The position numbers and the translations under genes are program-made. From assembly GCF_030412785.1 (NCBI RefSeq), contig NZ_CP125296.1, positions 620,001-684,000 of the forward strand: a stretch of DNA of 64,000 nucleotides. Reading direction: 5' to 3'. Shown in pieces: positions 43,688 through 52,375 of this stretch (its first letter is position 1; every line of letters begins with the position of its first letter). Under the pieces are notes generated by a model, which had not been told where the DNA came from, did not search any database, and saw only the letters and a program-made list of their open reading frames with translations. The DNA is from Paraburkholderia sabiae (lineage in GTDB: Bacteria > Pseudomonadota > Gammaproteobacteria > Burkholderiales > Burkholderiaceae).

Positions 43688-44869
43688 ATGCAACGCACTA
43701 TCGGATATAAACGCGGACATACACGCGGCCATACACGCAGATCTGGCCGCGTGGCGGCATCGGTCGCGCTTGCCGTTCTAATGGGCACGGCTGCCGGCGA
43801 GGCATCCGCGGCTGCCGTCGCGTACGTGACGAGCGAGACGAACGGCGTCGGCGTGATCGACCTCGACCAGATGACGCTCACCAAAACGATCGGCCTCGGC
43901 AAGGACGGCCCGCGCGGCCTGAGCCTGACGGCGGACGGCCGCAGGCTGCTGGTCGCGAACAAGTCGGGCGATCTGTCGGCGATCGATACATCGACGGATA
44001 AAGTCGTGGCGCGCGTGAAGATCGGCAAAAACCCGGAGTTCGTGCGCGTGCATCGCGGCTTTGCGTATGTGACGTACGAGCCGGGCGAGAGCGGTCCGCC
44101 GCCGCAGGCCATGGCCGCGAATCAGGACGCAGGCAAGCCTGACGCCAAACCCGAGGGTAAGCCCGAAACGGAAGCGGCGGGCGGCAAAGGCGGCAAGGGC
44201 GGTCACGACGACGATGACGACGCGAACAGCCCGCCAGCGGAAGTCGCGATCGTCGATCTGAAGACGATGAAGGTGGTGCGCTCGGTGAAGAGCGGACATG
44301 AGACGGAAGGCGTCGAGTTCTCGCCGGACGGTCACGAACTGCTTGTGACGAACGAGGGCGACGATACGGTGTCCGTGTATCGCACGGGCACGGGCAAGCT
44401 GGTGCGCACCTTGAAGCTCGACAAGGGATCGCGGCCGCGCGGCATCAAGGCGTCGCCGGACGGCAAGCAGTATGTGGTGACGCTGGAGAACACCAACAAG
44501 TTCGTCGTGCTCGATGCAGGGACGCTCAAGACGGTGAAGACGGTGGACACGAAGATGGGCCCGTACGGCGTCGCGTTCGATCCGTCGGGCAAGCATCTGC
44601 TCGTCGCTGCGGCGCGCGACAAGACCTTGCAGGTGTTCGATGCGAAGACGTACGAGCATGTCACCGATGCGCCCGTCGGCCAGCGCTGCTGGCATTTCAG
44701 CTTCACGCCGGATGGATCGAAGGTGCTGATGGCGTGCGGTCGCTCGAATGCCGTTTTCGTGCTGGACGCGAAGAACAACTATCAGACGGTCAGTCAGATT
44801 GGGGATTTGCCGCTGGCGTGGGGGATTGTGACATCGCCGCCGAGTCAGGGGTCGATTGAGTCGCGGTAG
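43688..44869 (+). CDS. PQQ-dependent catabolism-associated beta-propeller protein (YncE-like)
   Basis: This 393-residue exported propeller has an N-terminal signal (VAASVALAVLMGTAAGEASA). Repeated blades such as PRGLSLTADGRRLLVANKSG, GVEFSPDGHELLVTNEGDDT and GVAFDPSGKHLLVAAARDKT follow. The family is conserved next to PQQ-dependent alcohol dehydrogenases and ABC systems. A low-complexity Lys/Gly/Asp insert (about residues 147-178, GGKGGKGGHDDDDDANS) interrupts the propeller, suggesting an exposed charged loop. AGGAG lies close to the start. Confidence 0.85.
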   Translation: MQRTIGYKRGHTRGHTRRSGRVAASVALAVLMGTAAGEASAAAVAYVTSETNGVGVIDLDQMTLTKTIGLGKDGPRGLSLTADGRRLLVANKSGDLSAIDTSTDKVVARVKIGKNPEFVRVHRGFAYVTYEPGESGPPPQAMAANQDAGKPDAKPEGKPETEAAGGKGGKGGHDDDDDANSPPAEVAIVDLKTMKVVRSVKSGHETEGVEFSPDGHELLVTNEGDDTVSVYRTGTGKLVRTLKLDKGSRPRGIKASPDGKQYVVTLENTNKFVVLDAGTLKTVKTVDTKMGPYGVAFDPSGKHLLVAAARDKTLQVFDAKTYEHVTDAPVGQRCWHFSFTPDGSKVLMACGRSNAVFVLDAKNNYQTVSQIGDLPLAWGIVTSPPSQGSIESR

Positions 44870-44950
44870 GGGCTTTGCTTTGCTTCGTCTGCGACGGCCG
44901 CTTCGCCCGTTGGATGAGTAGAATAAGTCACCGCTTCCATCGATACGCTC

Positions 44951-46069
44951 ATGCCCGAAGCTCTCTCTTCTGCCGGACCGACGCATCGCGAGCCGGCGCA
45001 GCGGCAAGCAGCAGGCAGTCGCGCGAATGCGGCGGAATCGCAGCGCGCGGCGCAGCGTGTGTCGATGGCGACGCCTGCCAAAGAATCACGCTCTGTCGCG
45101 TGGCGTGACTTCCTGTGCGTCGTGGTGTTGACGTTGATCGTCGGCGCGCTGTGTTCGATATTCGACGTCAGCGAACTCGCGTACCGCTGGAGCCGCCGCG
45201 CGGAGCGTTATCAGCTCGACGAGTTGCCTGTCACGCTGTTCGTCCTCGCGGCGGGCCTCGCGTGGTTTGCGTGGCGACGCTATCGGGAATCGCACAAGGA
45301 GTTGCTGCGCCGCCGCGCAGCGGAAGAAGAAGCCGCACGGCTTCTTGCCGAGAACAGGCGGCTCGCGAGTCAGGGCATCGAAGCGCAGGAAGCCGAGCGC
45401 CGTCATCTCGCGCGTGAATTGCACGACGAACTCGGGCAATACCTGAATGCGATTGCGCTCGACGCCGCGCGTATTCGCGACCTCTCGGCCGTATCGACGG
45501 ATCAGGACGAAATTCATCGCGCGTCGCTGGCCGTGATGCAAAGCGCGGGCTTCGTGTACCGGCAGATCGGCGGAATGATCCGCAAGCTGCGGCCCATCGG
45601 CCTCGACGAACTGGGTCTGCCTAGCGCAATCGAACATTGCGTGGAAGGCTGGCGCGAGCGGCTGCCTGAGGCATCGTTCAAGCTCACCATGGACGGCGAT
45701 TTCGATGGTTTCTCCGACGCCCTCAACATCACGCTCTATCGTCTCGTGCAGGAAGCGCTGACGAACATATCGAAGTTCGCGCGCGAGGCGAGTGTCGAAA
45801 TCTATCTGGTGAGAGCGCCCGCCGATAGCGAACGCGGCGGTGAAATCGTCGTGACCGTAGCCGACGACGGCCCAGGTGTCGATCTGTCGAAGCCGCGTCT
45901 GGGATTGGGACTGGTAGGCATGCGCGAGCGCATAGAAGCGCTGGGCGGCGAGTTTCATGTGGCCAGCGAGCCCGCGCGCGGCTTTCTGATTTGCGCGCGC
46001 GTGCCTGCTCAGCTCGGACTGCCCGAACCGAGCGCTTCCATCGGTGCCGGCGAACCGAAAAGCTCGTGA
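44951..46069 (+). CDS. NarL-type sensor histidine kinase (HisKA_3)
   Basis: This 372-residue kinase has two membrane segments (DFLCVVVLTLIVGALCSIFD, LPVTLFVLAAGLAWFAW) and a coiled linker rich in Arg/Glu/Ala. The H-box of the HisKA_3 group follows (ERRHLARELHDELGQYLNAI, histidine in LHDELGQ), then the HATPase domain with GLGLVGMRERIEALGGE. The short loop between the helices gives almost no periplasmic sensor, so it may sense membrane or cytoplasmic cues. The partner is the LuxR-type regulator on the opposite strand, whose coding sequence overlaps this one by 61 bases at the 3' ends. Confidence 0.87.
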   Translation: MPEALSSAGPTHREPAQRQAAGSRANAAESQRAAQRVSMATPAKESRSVAWRDFLCVVVLTLIVGALCSIFDVSELAYRWSRRAERYQLDELPVTLFVLAAGLAWFAWRRYRESHKELLRRRAAEEEAARLLAENRRLASQGIEAQEAERRHLARELHDELGQYLNAIALDAARIRDLSAVSTDQDEIHRASLAVMQSAGFVYRQIGGMIRKLRPIGLDELGLPSAIEHCVEGWRERLPEASFKLTMDGDFDGFSDALNITLYRLVQEALTNISKFAREASVEIYLVRAPADSERGGEIVVTVADDGPGVDLSKPRLGLGLVGMRERIEALGGEFHVASEPARGFLICARVPAQLGLPEPSASIGAGEPKSS

Positions 46070-46725
46070 GGCGCGGCCAGTTCCGAGAACTGCAGACCGA
46101 GCCGCTGCGCAATCTGCACGAGCTGTACGCCATTGTTCGCGCCGAACTTCTGCCGGATCGCCGACTGATGATTCGCAATCGTCTTCTGGCTCAAGCCGAG
46201 CCGTTCGGCGATCACAGGCAGCGTAAAGCCCTGCACCAGCAAACGCAGCACTTCGAATTCACGCGCGGACAACTGACGTCCGGGCGGCCCTTCACTGAAC
46301 ATCGTACGTAGCGCAAGCGCGTGCGACACATCCGCGCTCAGATAGCGCACGCGCCGCGCGACGGCGCGCACCGCTTCGACGAGCACATCGGGGGCGCTCG
46401 CTTTCGTCACATAGCCGCACGCACCGGCATCGAACGCGCGGCGCACGAAGAGCGTCTCTTCATGCACGCTGAAAATCAGCACGCGCGCTTCGGGCTCTCG
46501 CGCGAGCATGCGCCGCATCGCTTCGATTCCGCTCGCGCCAGGCAGCGCGAGATCCATTACGACGACATCCGGCTGCAACGCACAGAAGCGCTGATAGGCC
46601 AGTGTCGCGTCGGCGGCTTCGCCCGCCACGCGCACGTCGGGGCTCAGTTCGAGCAGCCTTCGGTAGCCTTCGCGCACGACGGCATGATCGTCGACGAGAA
46701 GCACGGAGATTTCGGGCGTCGTCAT
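46009..46725 (-). CDS. NarL/LuxR-family response regulator of the PQQ/C1 locus
   Basis: This 238-residue regulator has an N-terminal receiver (SVLLVDDHAVVREGYRRLLE, phospho-acceptor in VVVMDLALPG, lysine in GYVTKASAPD) and a C-terminal LuxR helix-turn-helix (LSAREFEVLRLLVQGFTLPV, GLSQKTIANHQSAIRQKF). The ATG at 46723-46725 overlaps the pqqE stop, so it is the last gene of the pqq operon. Its cognate kinase is most likely the plus-strand product ending at 46069. It probably controls PQQ or alcohol-oxidation genes. Confidence 0.88.
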   Translation of the reverse strand: MTTPEISVLLVDDHAVVREGYRRLLELSPDVRVAGEAADATLAYQRFCALQPDVVVMDLALPGASGIEAMRRMLAREPEARVLIFSVHEETLFVRRAFDAGACGYVTKASAPDVLVEAVRAVARRVRYLSADVSHALALRTMFSEGPPGRQLSAREFEVLRLLVQGFTLPVIAERLGLSQKTIANHQSAIRQKFGANNGVQLVQIAQRLGLQFSELAAPHELFGSPAPMEALGSGSPS

Positions 46726-47939
46726 GATCGCGTTCCCTCGTTGTGGGGCGTCGCTGTGGGTTCTTGCGCGCTCGCCGTGAGGCGTCGCGAGTTTGCGTCG
46801 TTGCGGAACGTGACGGGCTGTTCGTTGGGCGCGAGCGTCGCCGGACGGTTCGCCGCCTCGCGCACGACGCGCACGACCTGCTCGTGATGCGCAGACTTGT
46901 CGCAGACGGGGTCGGCATTGGCAGCGTCCTGTGTCAGCAGATACGCCTGACAGCGGCAGCCGCCGAGGTCTTTGGTCTTTTCGTCGCAACTGCGGCACGG
47001 CTCCTTCATCCACTCGAAGCCGCGAAAGCGGTTGAACGCGTCGCTGTCGAACCAGATGTGTTCGAGCGACGTGTCCTTCACGTTCGGAAACGTGAGACCC
47101 GGCAGCGAGCGTGCCGAATGGCAGGGCAGCGCGGCACCATCGGGCGCCACGCCGAGAAACACCGAACCCCAACCGTTCATGCAGCGCTTGGGCCGCGTTT
47201 CGAAGTAGTCGGGCACGACGAAGAAGATCTTGCAGCGATTGCCGATTTCCTTGCGATAACGCTCAACGACGGCTTCCGCATCGCGCAGCTGTTCGGCTGT
47301 CGGCATCAGTTGCGCGCGGTTCGCGTGCGCCCAGCCGTAGTACTGCGTGTTCGCGAGTTCCAGAAATTCGGCGCCCATCGCGAGCGCCATGTCGATGATC
47401 TTGTCGACGTGCGGCAGGTTGTAGCGATGCAGCACGCAGTTGAGCACCATCGGAAAGCCATGCGCCTTGATCGAACGCGCAACGCGGTTCTTCAGATCGA
47501 ACGTGCGCGTGCTGCTGAGAAAGTCGTTGAGTTCCTGTGTCGAGTCCTGAAACGACAGTTGAATATGATCGAGCCCGTTGGCCTTGAGCACATCGAGCCG
47601 CGCATCCGTCAAACCGACGCCCGACGTAATGAGGTTCGTATAGAAGCCGAGCCGGTGCGCTTCGGCGACGAGTTCTTCGAGGTCGTCGCGCATCAGCGGC
47701 TCGCCGCCGGAAAAGCCGAGTTGCGCCGCGCCGAGTTTGCGCGCCTGCTGCAACACGTCGATCCATTGCGCGGTGCTCAGTTCATCGCGATGATCGGTGT
47801 AGTTGACCGGGTTGTAGCAGAACGCGCAATGCAGCGGACAACGATACGTGAGTTCGGCAAGCAGCCACAACGGCGGTCCCACGCTGCTGCGCGATGCCTG
47901 CTGCGCCTGCTCCTGCGACGGTATCGAAAGATCGGTCAT
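46722..47939 (-). CDS. pqqE: PqqA peptide cyclase (radical SAM)
   Basis: PqqE is the radical SAM enzyme that cross-links Glu and Tyr side chains of the PqqA peptide, the first step of PQQ synthesis. The 405-residue protein has the SAM cluster motif C34-x3-C38-x2-C41 (TYRCPLHCAFC) and GGEPLM. A SPASM region in the C-terminal half has cysteines at GAALPCHSAR, MKEPCRSCDEK and GGCRCQAY. The last 45 or so residues form a polar extension beyond the usual end. The ATG is chosen over one seven codons earlier that overlaps pqqD. It needs PqqD as peptide chaperone, encoded just upstream. Confidence 0.93.
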   Translation of the reverse strand: MTDLSIPSQEQAQQASRSSVGPPLWLLAELTYRCPLHCAFCYNPVNYTDHRDELSTAQWIDVLQQARKLGAAQLGFSGGEPLMRDDLEELVAEAHRLGFYTNLITSGVGLTDARLDVLKANGLDHIQLSFQDSTQELNDFLSSTRTFDLKNRVARSIKAHGFPMVLNCVLHRYNLPHVDKIIDMALAMGAEFLELANTQYYGWAHANRAQLMPTAEQLRDAEAVVERYRKEIGNRCKIFFVVPDYFETRPKRCMNGWGSVFLGVAPDGAALPCHSARSLPGLTFPNVKDTSLEHIWFDSDAFNRFRGFEWMKEPCRSCDEKTKDLGGCRCQAYLLTQDAANADPVCDKSAHHEQVVRVVREAANRPATLAPNEQPVTFRNDANSRRLTASAQEPTATPHNEGTRS

Positions 47940-47943
47940 GCTG

Positions 47944-48234
47944 TCACTCCAGCCAGCCACGCGAGCGAGCGTGGTCGACGAATGCTTCGACTTCTGGCGC
48001 CAGCCCTTTTGCGTTGAAGGTCTGCTCGAGTTCGGCGACGAGCGCGGCCATATCGCGTGTGCCGTCGCAACGCAACAGGATCTGCGCGGCGCTCTGATTC
48101 AGCTTCACCATGCCTTCGGGATACAGCAGCACGTGCGCATCCTGAGCCGGTTCCCATTGCAGGCGGAACAGGTTGCTCAATTTGGGCCCGCGTTTTTCAG
48201 GGGTTTGCGCGTTGTCGTGGGTCGGCGTATTCAT
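47944..48234 (-). CDS. pqqD: PqqA-binding peptide chaperone
   Basis: PqqD binds the PqqA precursor and presents it to PqqE. This 96-residue protein has the winged-helix RRE-type core ([40 protein letters not shown]). It is slightly longer than the usual 90 residues because of a Thr/Asn/Lys-rich N-terminal stretch. It overlaps pqqC by four bases and precedes pqqE by four. Confidence 0.92.
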   Translation of the reverse strand: MNTPTHDNAQTPEKRGPKLSNLFRLQWEPAQDAHVLLYPEGMVKLNQSAAQILLRCDGTRDMAALVAELEQTFNAKGLAPEVEAFVDHARSRGWLE

Positions 48235-48938
48235 GCTGGGAAGGCCTTCTCGATGGCGTCGAGCATCGTCCAGAGAATGTCGAGCTTGAATTGCAGAATG
48301 TCGAGCGCGCGTTCCTGCTGTTCGCGCGTGCAGAAGTGATCGAGCGTCACAGCGAGCCCATGTTCGACATCGCGTTGCGCGAGCGAAATGCGCGAGCGGA
48401 AGTACGCGAGTCCTTCAGGCTTGATCCACGGATAATGCTCGGGCCAGGTCGACAACCGGTCTTTATGGATCTGCGGCGCGAAGATTTCCGTCAGCGATGA
48501 GCACACGGCTTCCTGCCACGGCGCACGCCGCGCGAAATTCACATACGCATCGACGGCGAAGCGCACACCCGGCACGATATGCTCTAGCGACCACAATTCA
48601 TCGCGCGACAAACCGACGGCATCGCCGAGCCGCGCCCACGTTTCGATGCCGCCTTCGTCTTCGCCGTAACCGTCGTGATCGAGAATGCGCAACACCCAGC
48701 GGCGACGCGTTTCGCGGTCGGGACAGTTCGATAAAACGGCGGCATCCTTCAGCGGAATATTGATCTGATAGTAGAAGCGGTTCGCGACCCAGCCGCGAAT
48801 CTGCTCGCGCGAACATCCGCCGCTGTTCATCTTCACGTTGAACGGATGGTGGATGTGATACGCCTGCCCCTTCGCGCGCAATTGCGCTTCGAATTCATCG
48901 TGGGTCCATGCAGGTGCGATGTCGCCTTTGACACTCAT
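48231..48938 (-). CDS. pqqC: Pyrroloquinoline-quinone synthase
   Basis: PqqC carries out the final ring closure and eight-electron oxidation to PQQ using O2. This 235-residue heme-oxygenase-like protein needs no metal or cofactor. Signature regions are [40 protein letters not shown] and [18 protein letters not shown]. Length matches the family. It sits between pqqB and pqqD in the usual order. Confidence 0.95.
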   Translation of the reverse strand: MSVKGDIAPAWTHDEFEAQLRAKGQAYHIHHPFNVKMNSGGCSREQIRGWVANRFYYQINIPLKDAAVLSNCPDRETRRRWVLRILDHDGYGEDEGGIETWARLGDAVGLSRDELWSLEHIVPGVRFAVDAYVNFARRAPWQEAVCSSLTEIFAPQIHKDRLSTWPEHYPWIKPEGLAYFRSRISLAQRDVEHGLAVTLDHFCTREQQERALDILQFKLDILWTMLDAIEKAFPA

Positions 48939-48968
48939 CGATCGATTCTCCGCTCGTTCACGATTGAC

Positions 48969-49889
48969 TCACAGCTCGAACAACATGCCGTCGTGCGCGA
49001 CTTCGATCCCATGTTGCGCGAGTGTGCGGCGCTCGGGACCGTCGTCGATCAAAATCGGATTCGTGTTGTTGATATGTATTAGCACCTTTCGCGCATTCGG
49101 CCTATCGAGCGAATCCAGCACATCGATCATGCCGCCCGGACCCGTTTGCGCGAGATGGCCCATGTCGGCAGCCGTTTTCTTCGACAAACCGAGTTCGATC
49201 ATTTCGTTGCTGGTCCATGTCGTGCCGTCGACCAGCAGCAGATCGGCGCTGCGCATCGCGTCGCGGATATGCGGTTCCAGCACGCCGAGGCCAGGCGCGT
49301 AGAACACGCGCTTGCCCGAACCAGGCGCGGTGATCAGCAGACCGATGTTGTCGCCGCGCTGCGGCGCCGCGCGATGCGGCGAGTAGGGCGGCGCCTTGCT
49401 CGACAGCGGCAGCGCATCGATACGCACGCCCGGCAATGCGGCGATTTCGAACGGACCGGCATCGAGATCGATAGTGTGACGTTCGACGCCGCAGTAGTGC
49501 GACAGGATCGACACAATCGGAAAACCCGTCGACAGGTCCTGCCAGACGGCATCTGTTGCATGCAGCGGCAGATGCCCGCTGTTTTCGCGCAGCATCAGCA
49601 GACCGGTCACGTGATCGATCTGCGCATCCATCAGCAGCACGGCGGCGATACCTGTGTCGCGCGCGTGACGCGCGGGCTGCATCTCAGGGTTCGCGGCGAT
49701 CTGCGCGAGGATATCGGGCGATGCATTCACGAGCAGCCACGCAATGCCGTCGACGCTCAAGGCAATCGAAGACTGCGTGCGACGCTGCGCGTTAATCGTG
49801 CCTTTGCGCACGCCGTCGCAATTGCGGCAGTTGCAGTTCCACTGCGGAAACCCGCCTCCCGCCGATGAACCGAGCACCTTGACCTTCAT
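48969..49889 (-). CDS. pqqB: PqqB, metallo-hydrolase-fold PQQ biosynthesis protein
   Basis: This 306-residue metallo-beta-lactamase-fold protein acts on the processed peptide in PQQ synthesis, proposed to hydroxylate the tyrosine-derived part. The zinc-site region shows the family's version of the motif (MDAQIDHVTGLLML) and the N-terminal GSSAGGGFPQWNCNCRNCDG holds conserved cysteines. It opens the pqqBCDE run. No pqqA is found in the 70-base gap upstream, the peptide gene being 11.5 kb away at 61438. Confidence 0.94.
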   Translation of the reverse strand: MKVKVLGSSAGGGFPQWNCNCRNCDGVRKGTINAQRRTQSSIALSVDGIAWLLVNASPDILAQIAANPEMQPARHARDTGIAAVLLMDAQIDHVTGLLMLRENSGHLPLHATDAVWQDLSTGFPIVSILSHYCGVERHTIDLDAGPFEIAALPGVRIDALPLSSKAPPYSPHRAAPQRGDNIGLLITAPGSGKRVFYAPGLGVLEPHIRDAMRSADLLLVDGTTWTSNEMIELGLSKKTAADMGHLAQTGPGGMIDVLDSLDRPNARKVLIHINNTNPILIDDGPERRTLAQHGIEVAHDGMLFEL

Positions 49890-49959
49890 CGTCCGCCTGC
49901 TCCCGAAAGAACCTGCAAAAGTGCCTTGAAAACAGGCCTCGATTGATGAGTGCCGCGCA

Positions 49960-50526
49960 TCACGGCAGTATTCTGCGCAGCAGTCCGTCGCGGTCCATCA
50001 ACTGATGCTTGAGCGCGCCCGCGACATGCAACGCAATCAACGCAATGAAAACCCATGCGACGATCTCATGAATCCCGAACCAGAAATGACGCAGTTCCTT
50101 GTCGTCCCAACCCCACTTCGGCAGCAGCATGCCCCAGAAACGCGTGCCGTACGTATTGAACGACGAACCGAGATAACCCGTCACCGGCATCGCGATCATT
50201 GCAGCGTATAAAAGAACCTGCGTAGCGCTCGCGGCGGCGCGTTGCCACGCTCGCATCGGCGGCAACGGCGGCCTGCCGGATACCATGAGAACTCCGATGC
50301 GGATCAGCACCAGCAGGAAAACCGTCAAGCCAAGCGACTTGTGAAAGTTGATCAGCGCGGCCTTGAACGGCAGACCGCGCGGCAGTCCGACCATATACAG
50401 GCCGATGCCCAGCATCGCGATGATGCAAACGGCGATCAGCCAGTGCAAAACGATCAGCGCCATCGGGAAGCGTTCTTGTGCCGCTTTCCCACTCTGCGCG
50501 ATATCGGTCGAGCGTGTCGCGTTCAT
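49960..50526 (-). CDS. Cytochrome b561
   Basis: This 188-residue inner-membrane diheme b561 has four helices (VLHWLIAVCIIAMLGIGLYM, GLTVFLLVLIRIGVLMVSG, LLYAAMIAMPVTGYLGSSFN, HEIVAWVFIALIALHVAGAL) and the paired axial histidines of the family (HWL, HKSLG, HEI, HVAG). It moves electrons between quinols and an acceptor. Between fhcC and pqqB, in the same orientation, it may link a PQQ dehydrogenase to the quinone pool, or oxidise superoxide/quinol. The start follows GAGGG. Confidence 0.88.
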   Translation of the reverse strand: MNATRSTDIAQSGKAAQERFPMALIVLHWLIAVCIIAMLGIGLYMVGLPRGLPFKAALINFHKSLGLTVFLLVLIRIGVLMVSGRPPLPPMRAWQRAAASATQVLLYAAMIAMPVTGYLGSSFNTYGTRFWGMLLPKWGWDDKELRHFWFGIHEIVAWVFIALIALHVAGALKHQLMDRDGLLRRILP

Positions 50527-50557
50527 GTCGTTCCCTCGGTCATTCGCGGCGACTGCT

Positions 50558-51421
50558 TCATTCGACGAGCAACAGTTCGCCACGTCCATCGACGGCAAGA
50601 TCGCCCGCGTAGCGCTGCGGCACCTTGTGCGCGTCGAGCGCGGCGAAGGGCGCGAGGCGCGGCGCGATCGATGCGGACACAGAAGAAACTGCACTGCATT
50701 CCGCCGCGAGCGCCCGCGCGAACAGCGACCAGAACACATCGAAACCGCGGCCGCCCGTCGTGAACGTGGGCGGAATGCGTTCGGGCTGTTGCAGCAGCAA
50801 CAGCGTGCCGCGCCGCATGCCGTAACCATAGTGTGCGCCAAGGCGCCCCGCAATGCCGATCGTCCCGGCCACGAGCCGTGATGCCGCGTAATCGCCCGTA
50901 TCGCCGCCGATCAGCACGGTGCCGCGCCGCATCCGGTCGCCGAGACGCGCGCCCGCGTTGCCCGCGACGACCAGCGTGCCGCCCGTCATGCCTTCCATGC
51001 CGCCCGGCAGCGCGCCCGCGACGAAGTCGCCGCTATTGCCCTCGACGACGAGCGTGCCGCCGCGCATCTCGCAAGCGGTAAACGCGCCTGTGTCGCCTGT
51101 TATTTCCAGCGTGCCGCCTGCCATGCGCCAGCCCGCGTGATCGCCCGCCGAGCCTTCGATGCGCAGACTGCCCGCGTCCAGTTGTGCGCCAAGCCGGTCC
51201 AGCCAGCGCGCGTCGCCTTCGATCACGAGACGCGCATCGTTGTCGTTCGTATCGACGGAGATATCGAACAGATCGCCTGCCGCGCACGCGTCGTTGCCGG
51301 CGGGCAGCATCACACGCGCAATCTCTGCGTCGGACAGCGCGTGCAACGCCGACGGCAACAGCGCCGACCCGTCGACACGAAAGCCCGGCGCGTGCTTCAC
51401 GCGCAATGTGATCGTGCTCAT
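50558..51421 (-). CDS. fhcC: Formyltransferase/hydrolase complex subunit C (FhcC)
   Basis: FhcC is the right-handed beta-helix subunit of the formyltransferase/hydrolase complex, homologous to subunit C of archaeal formylmethanofuran dehydrogenase. The 287-residue protein carries serial repeats such as GGTLEITGDTGAFTACEMRG, GGTLVVEGNSGDFVAGALPG and RGTVLIGGDTGDYAASRLVA. It scaffolds FhcA and FhcD. The ATG overlaps the fhcD stop by four bases, and a longer frame upstream lies inside fhcD and is not used. Confidence 0.93.
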   Translation of the reverse strand: MSTITLRVKHAPGFRVDGSALLPSALHALSDAEIARVMLPAGNDACAAGDLFDISVDTNDNDARLVIEGDARWLDRLGAQLDAGSLRIEGSAGDHAGWRMAGGTLEITGDTGAFTACEMRGGTLVVEGNSGDFVAGALPGGMEGMTGGTLVVAGNAGARLGDRMRRGTVLIGGDTGDYAASRLVAGTIGIAGRLGAHYGYGMRRGTLLLLQQPERIPPTFTTGGRGFDVFWSLFARALAAECSAVSSVSASIAPRLAPFAALDAHKVPQRYAGDLAVDGRGELLLVE

Positions 51422-52362
51422 GGCGCGCCCGTTTTGCGCTGCACAAGCGATGCAGCGAGTTCGTGCAGCTTGAAGTGGTAGGGCCCGAGCTTGCCGCCAT
51501 AGTTCCCGGCGGAAATGCGCACCACACCACTGCCGGGCGTGGATGCCGCCTCGATGCCCGCCGTCATCGCCGCGCCGACGTCGGCATCCGTCAGACCGTC
51601 GATCACGATCTCCAGCACGCAGCCCGTCTGCGCGTCGAGTTCGCTGCGTTGCGACAAACCCGTGAGCGTCGGGCAGAACGCGTCGTTGGTCGACGCGACG
51701 GCACCTTTGTATTTGGAGCCGATCTTCGATCCCGAACGTACGACGCCGCCCGGAAACGGCGTGATCACGTTCGCGAGCCGGTGCATCGCGGCGACAGCGG
51801 CTTCGGCGCCCGCGAGCGCGCTGTCGAGATCGCGCGCGAGCAGCAGCAGGTTGCCGCCGCCAACAGCCTTCACCGTCTGCACCGATTCTTCGCACACGAA
51901 TTCGCCGTCCATCACGGGCACGCGCCAATAACGCACGCCGCCCAGCATCTTCGAAATTTGCCAGCCGTCGCCGAAAAAACGCAGTGAGCCGCCGAGCGGC
52001 ACGACATCCGACAGCGGCGCGCGCGATGTCGCGGCGTCGATGCCGTTATACACGGCCGTCGTCGGGCACGTCAGCACGCATTGACCGACGCGCCGAGCAA
52101 TCTGCTTGACCAGTTCTTTCGACGACACCGCGAACATCAGCACCGAAATGCCGGGTCGGCCATCGGGCGTCGCGTCGGCGGAAATTTCGTGTTCGATGCC
52201 CGCTTCGCAGCCGCAATCGATCACCGACGTCGCGAATCCCGTCAGCGAATCCGCCGCCGCGCGCGCCCAGCGCGGCGTGTGGGCGGTGATGACGAGGCGC
52301 GTCGCCTTCATCGGGAAGGCTTCCGCGAAGGTGTCGTCGATCAGGGTGTCGTTGATCTGCAT
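51418..52362 (-). CDS. fhcD: Formylmethanofuran--tetrahydromethanopterin formyltransferase (FhcD)
   Basis: FhcD transfers the formyl group from 5-formyl-H4MPT to the methanofuran-type cofactor in the formaldehyde oxidation direction. The 314-residue protein is a homologue of archaeal Ftr, with DDTFAEAFPMKATRLVITAH near the start and CPTTAVYNGIDA, FFGDGWQISKMLGGVRYWRVP and FCPTLTGLSQR inside. Length matches the usual 300-310. Both ends overlap or nearly touch the flanking fhc genes. Confidence 0.94.
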   Translation of the reverse strand: MQINDTLIDDTFAEAFPMKATRLVITAHTPRWARAAADSLTGFATSVIDCGCEAGIEHEISADATPDGRPGISVLMFAVSSKELVKQIARRVGQCVLTCPTTAVYNGIDAATSRAPLSDVVPLGGSLRFFGDGWQISKMLGGVRYWRVPVMDGEFVCEESVQTVKAVGGGNLLLLARDLDSALAGAEAAVAAMHRLANVITPFPGGVVRSGSKIGSKYKGAVASTNDAFCPTLTGLSQRSELDAQTGCVLEIVIDGLTDADVGAAMTAGIEAASTPGSGVVRISAGNYGGKLGPYHFKLHELAASLVQRKTGAP

Positions 52363-52375
52363 CGCGCGTCCGCCT

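Noticed and set aside
49890..49959. A search for pqqA in its usual place before pqqB
   Set aside because: No short frame with an E-x3-Y motif and ribosome site exists in these 70 bases; the true copy is at 61438-61512.
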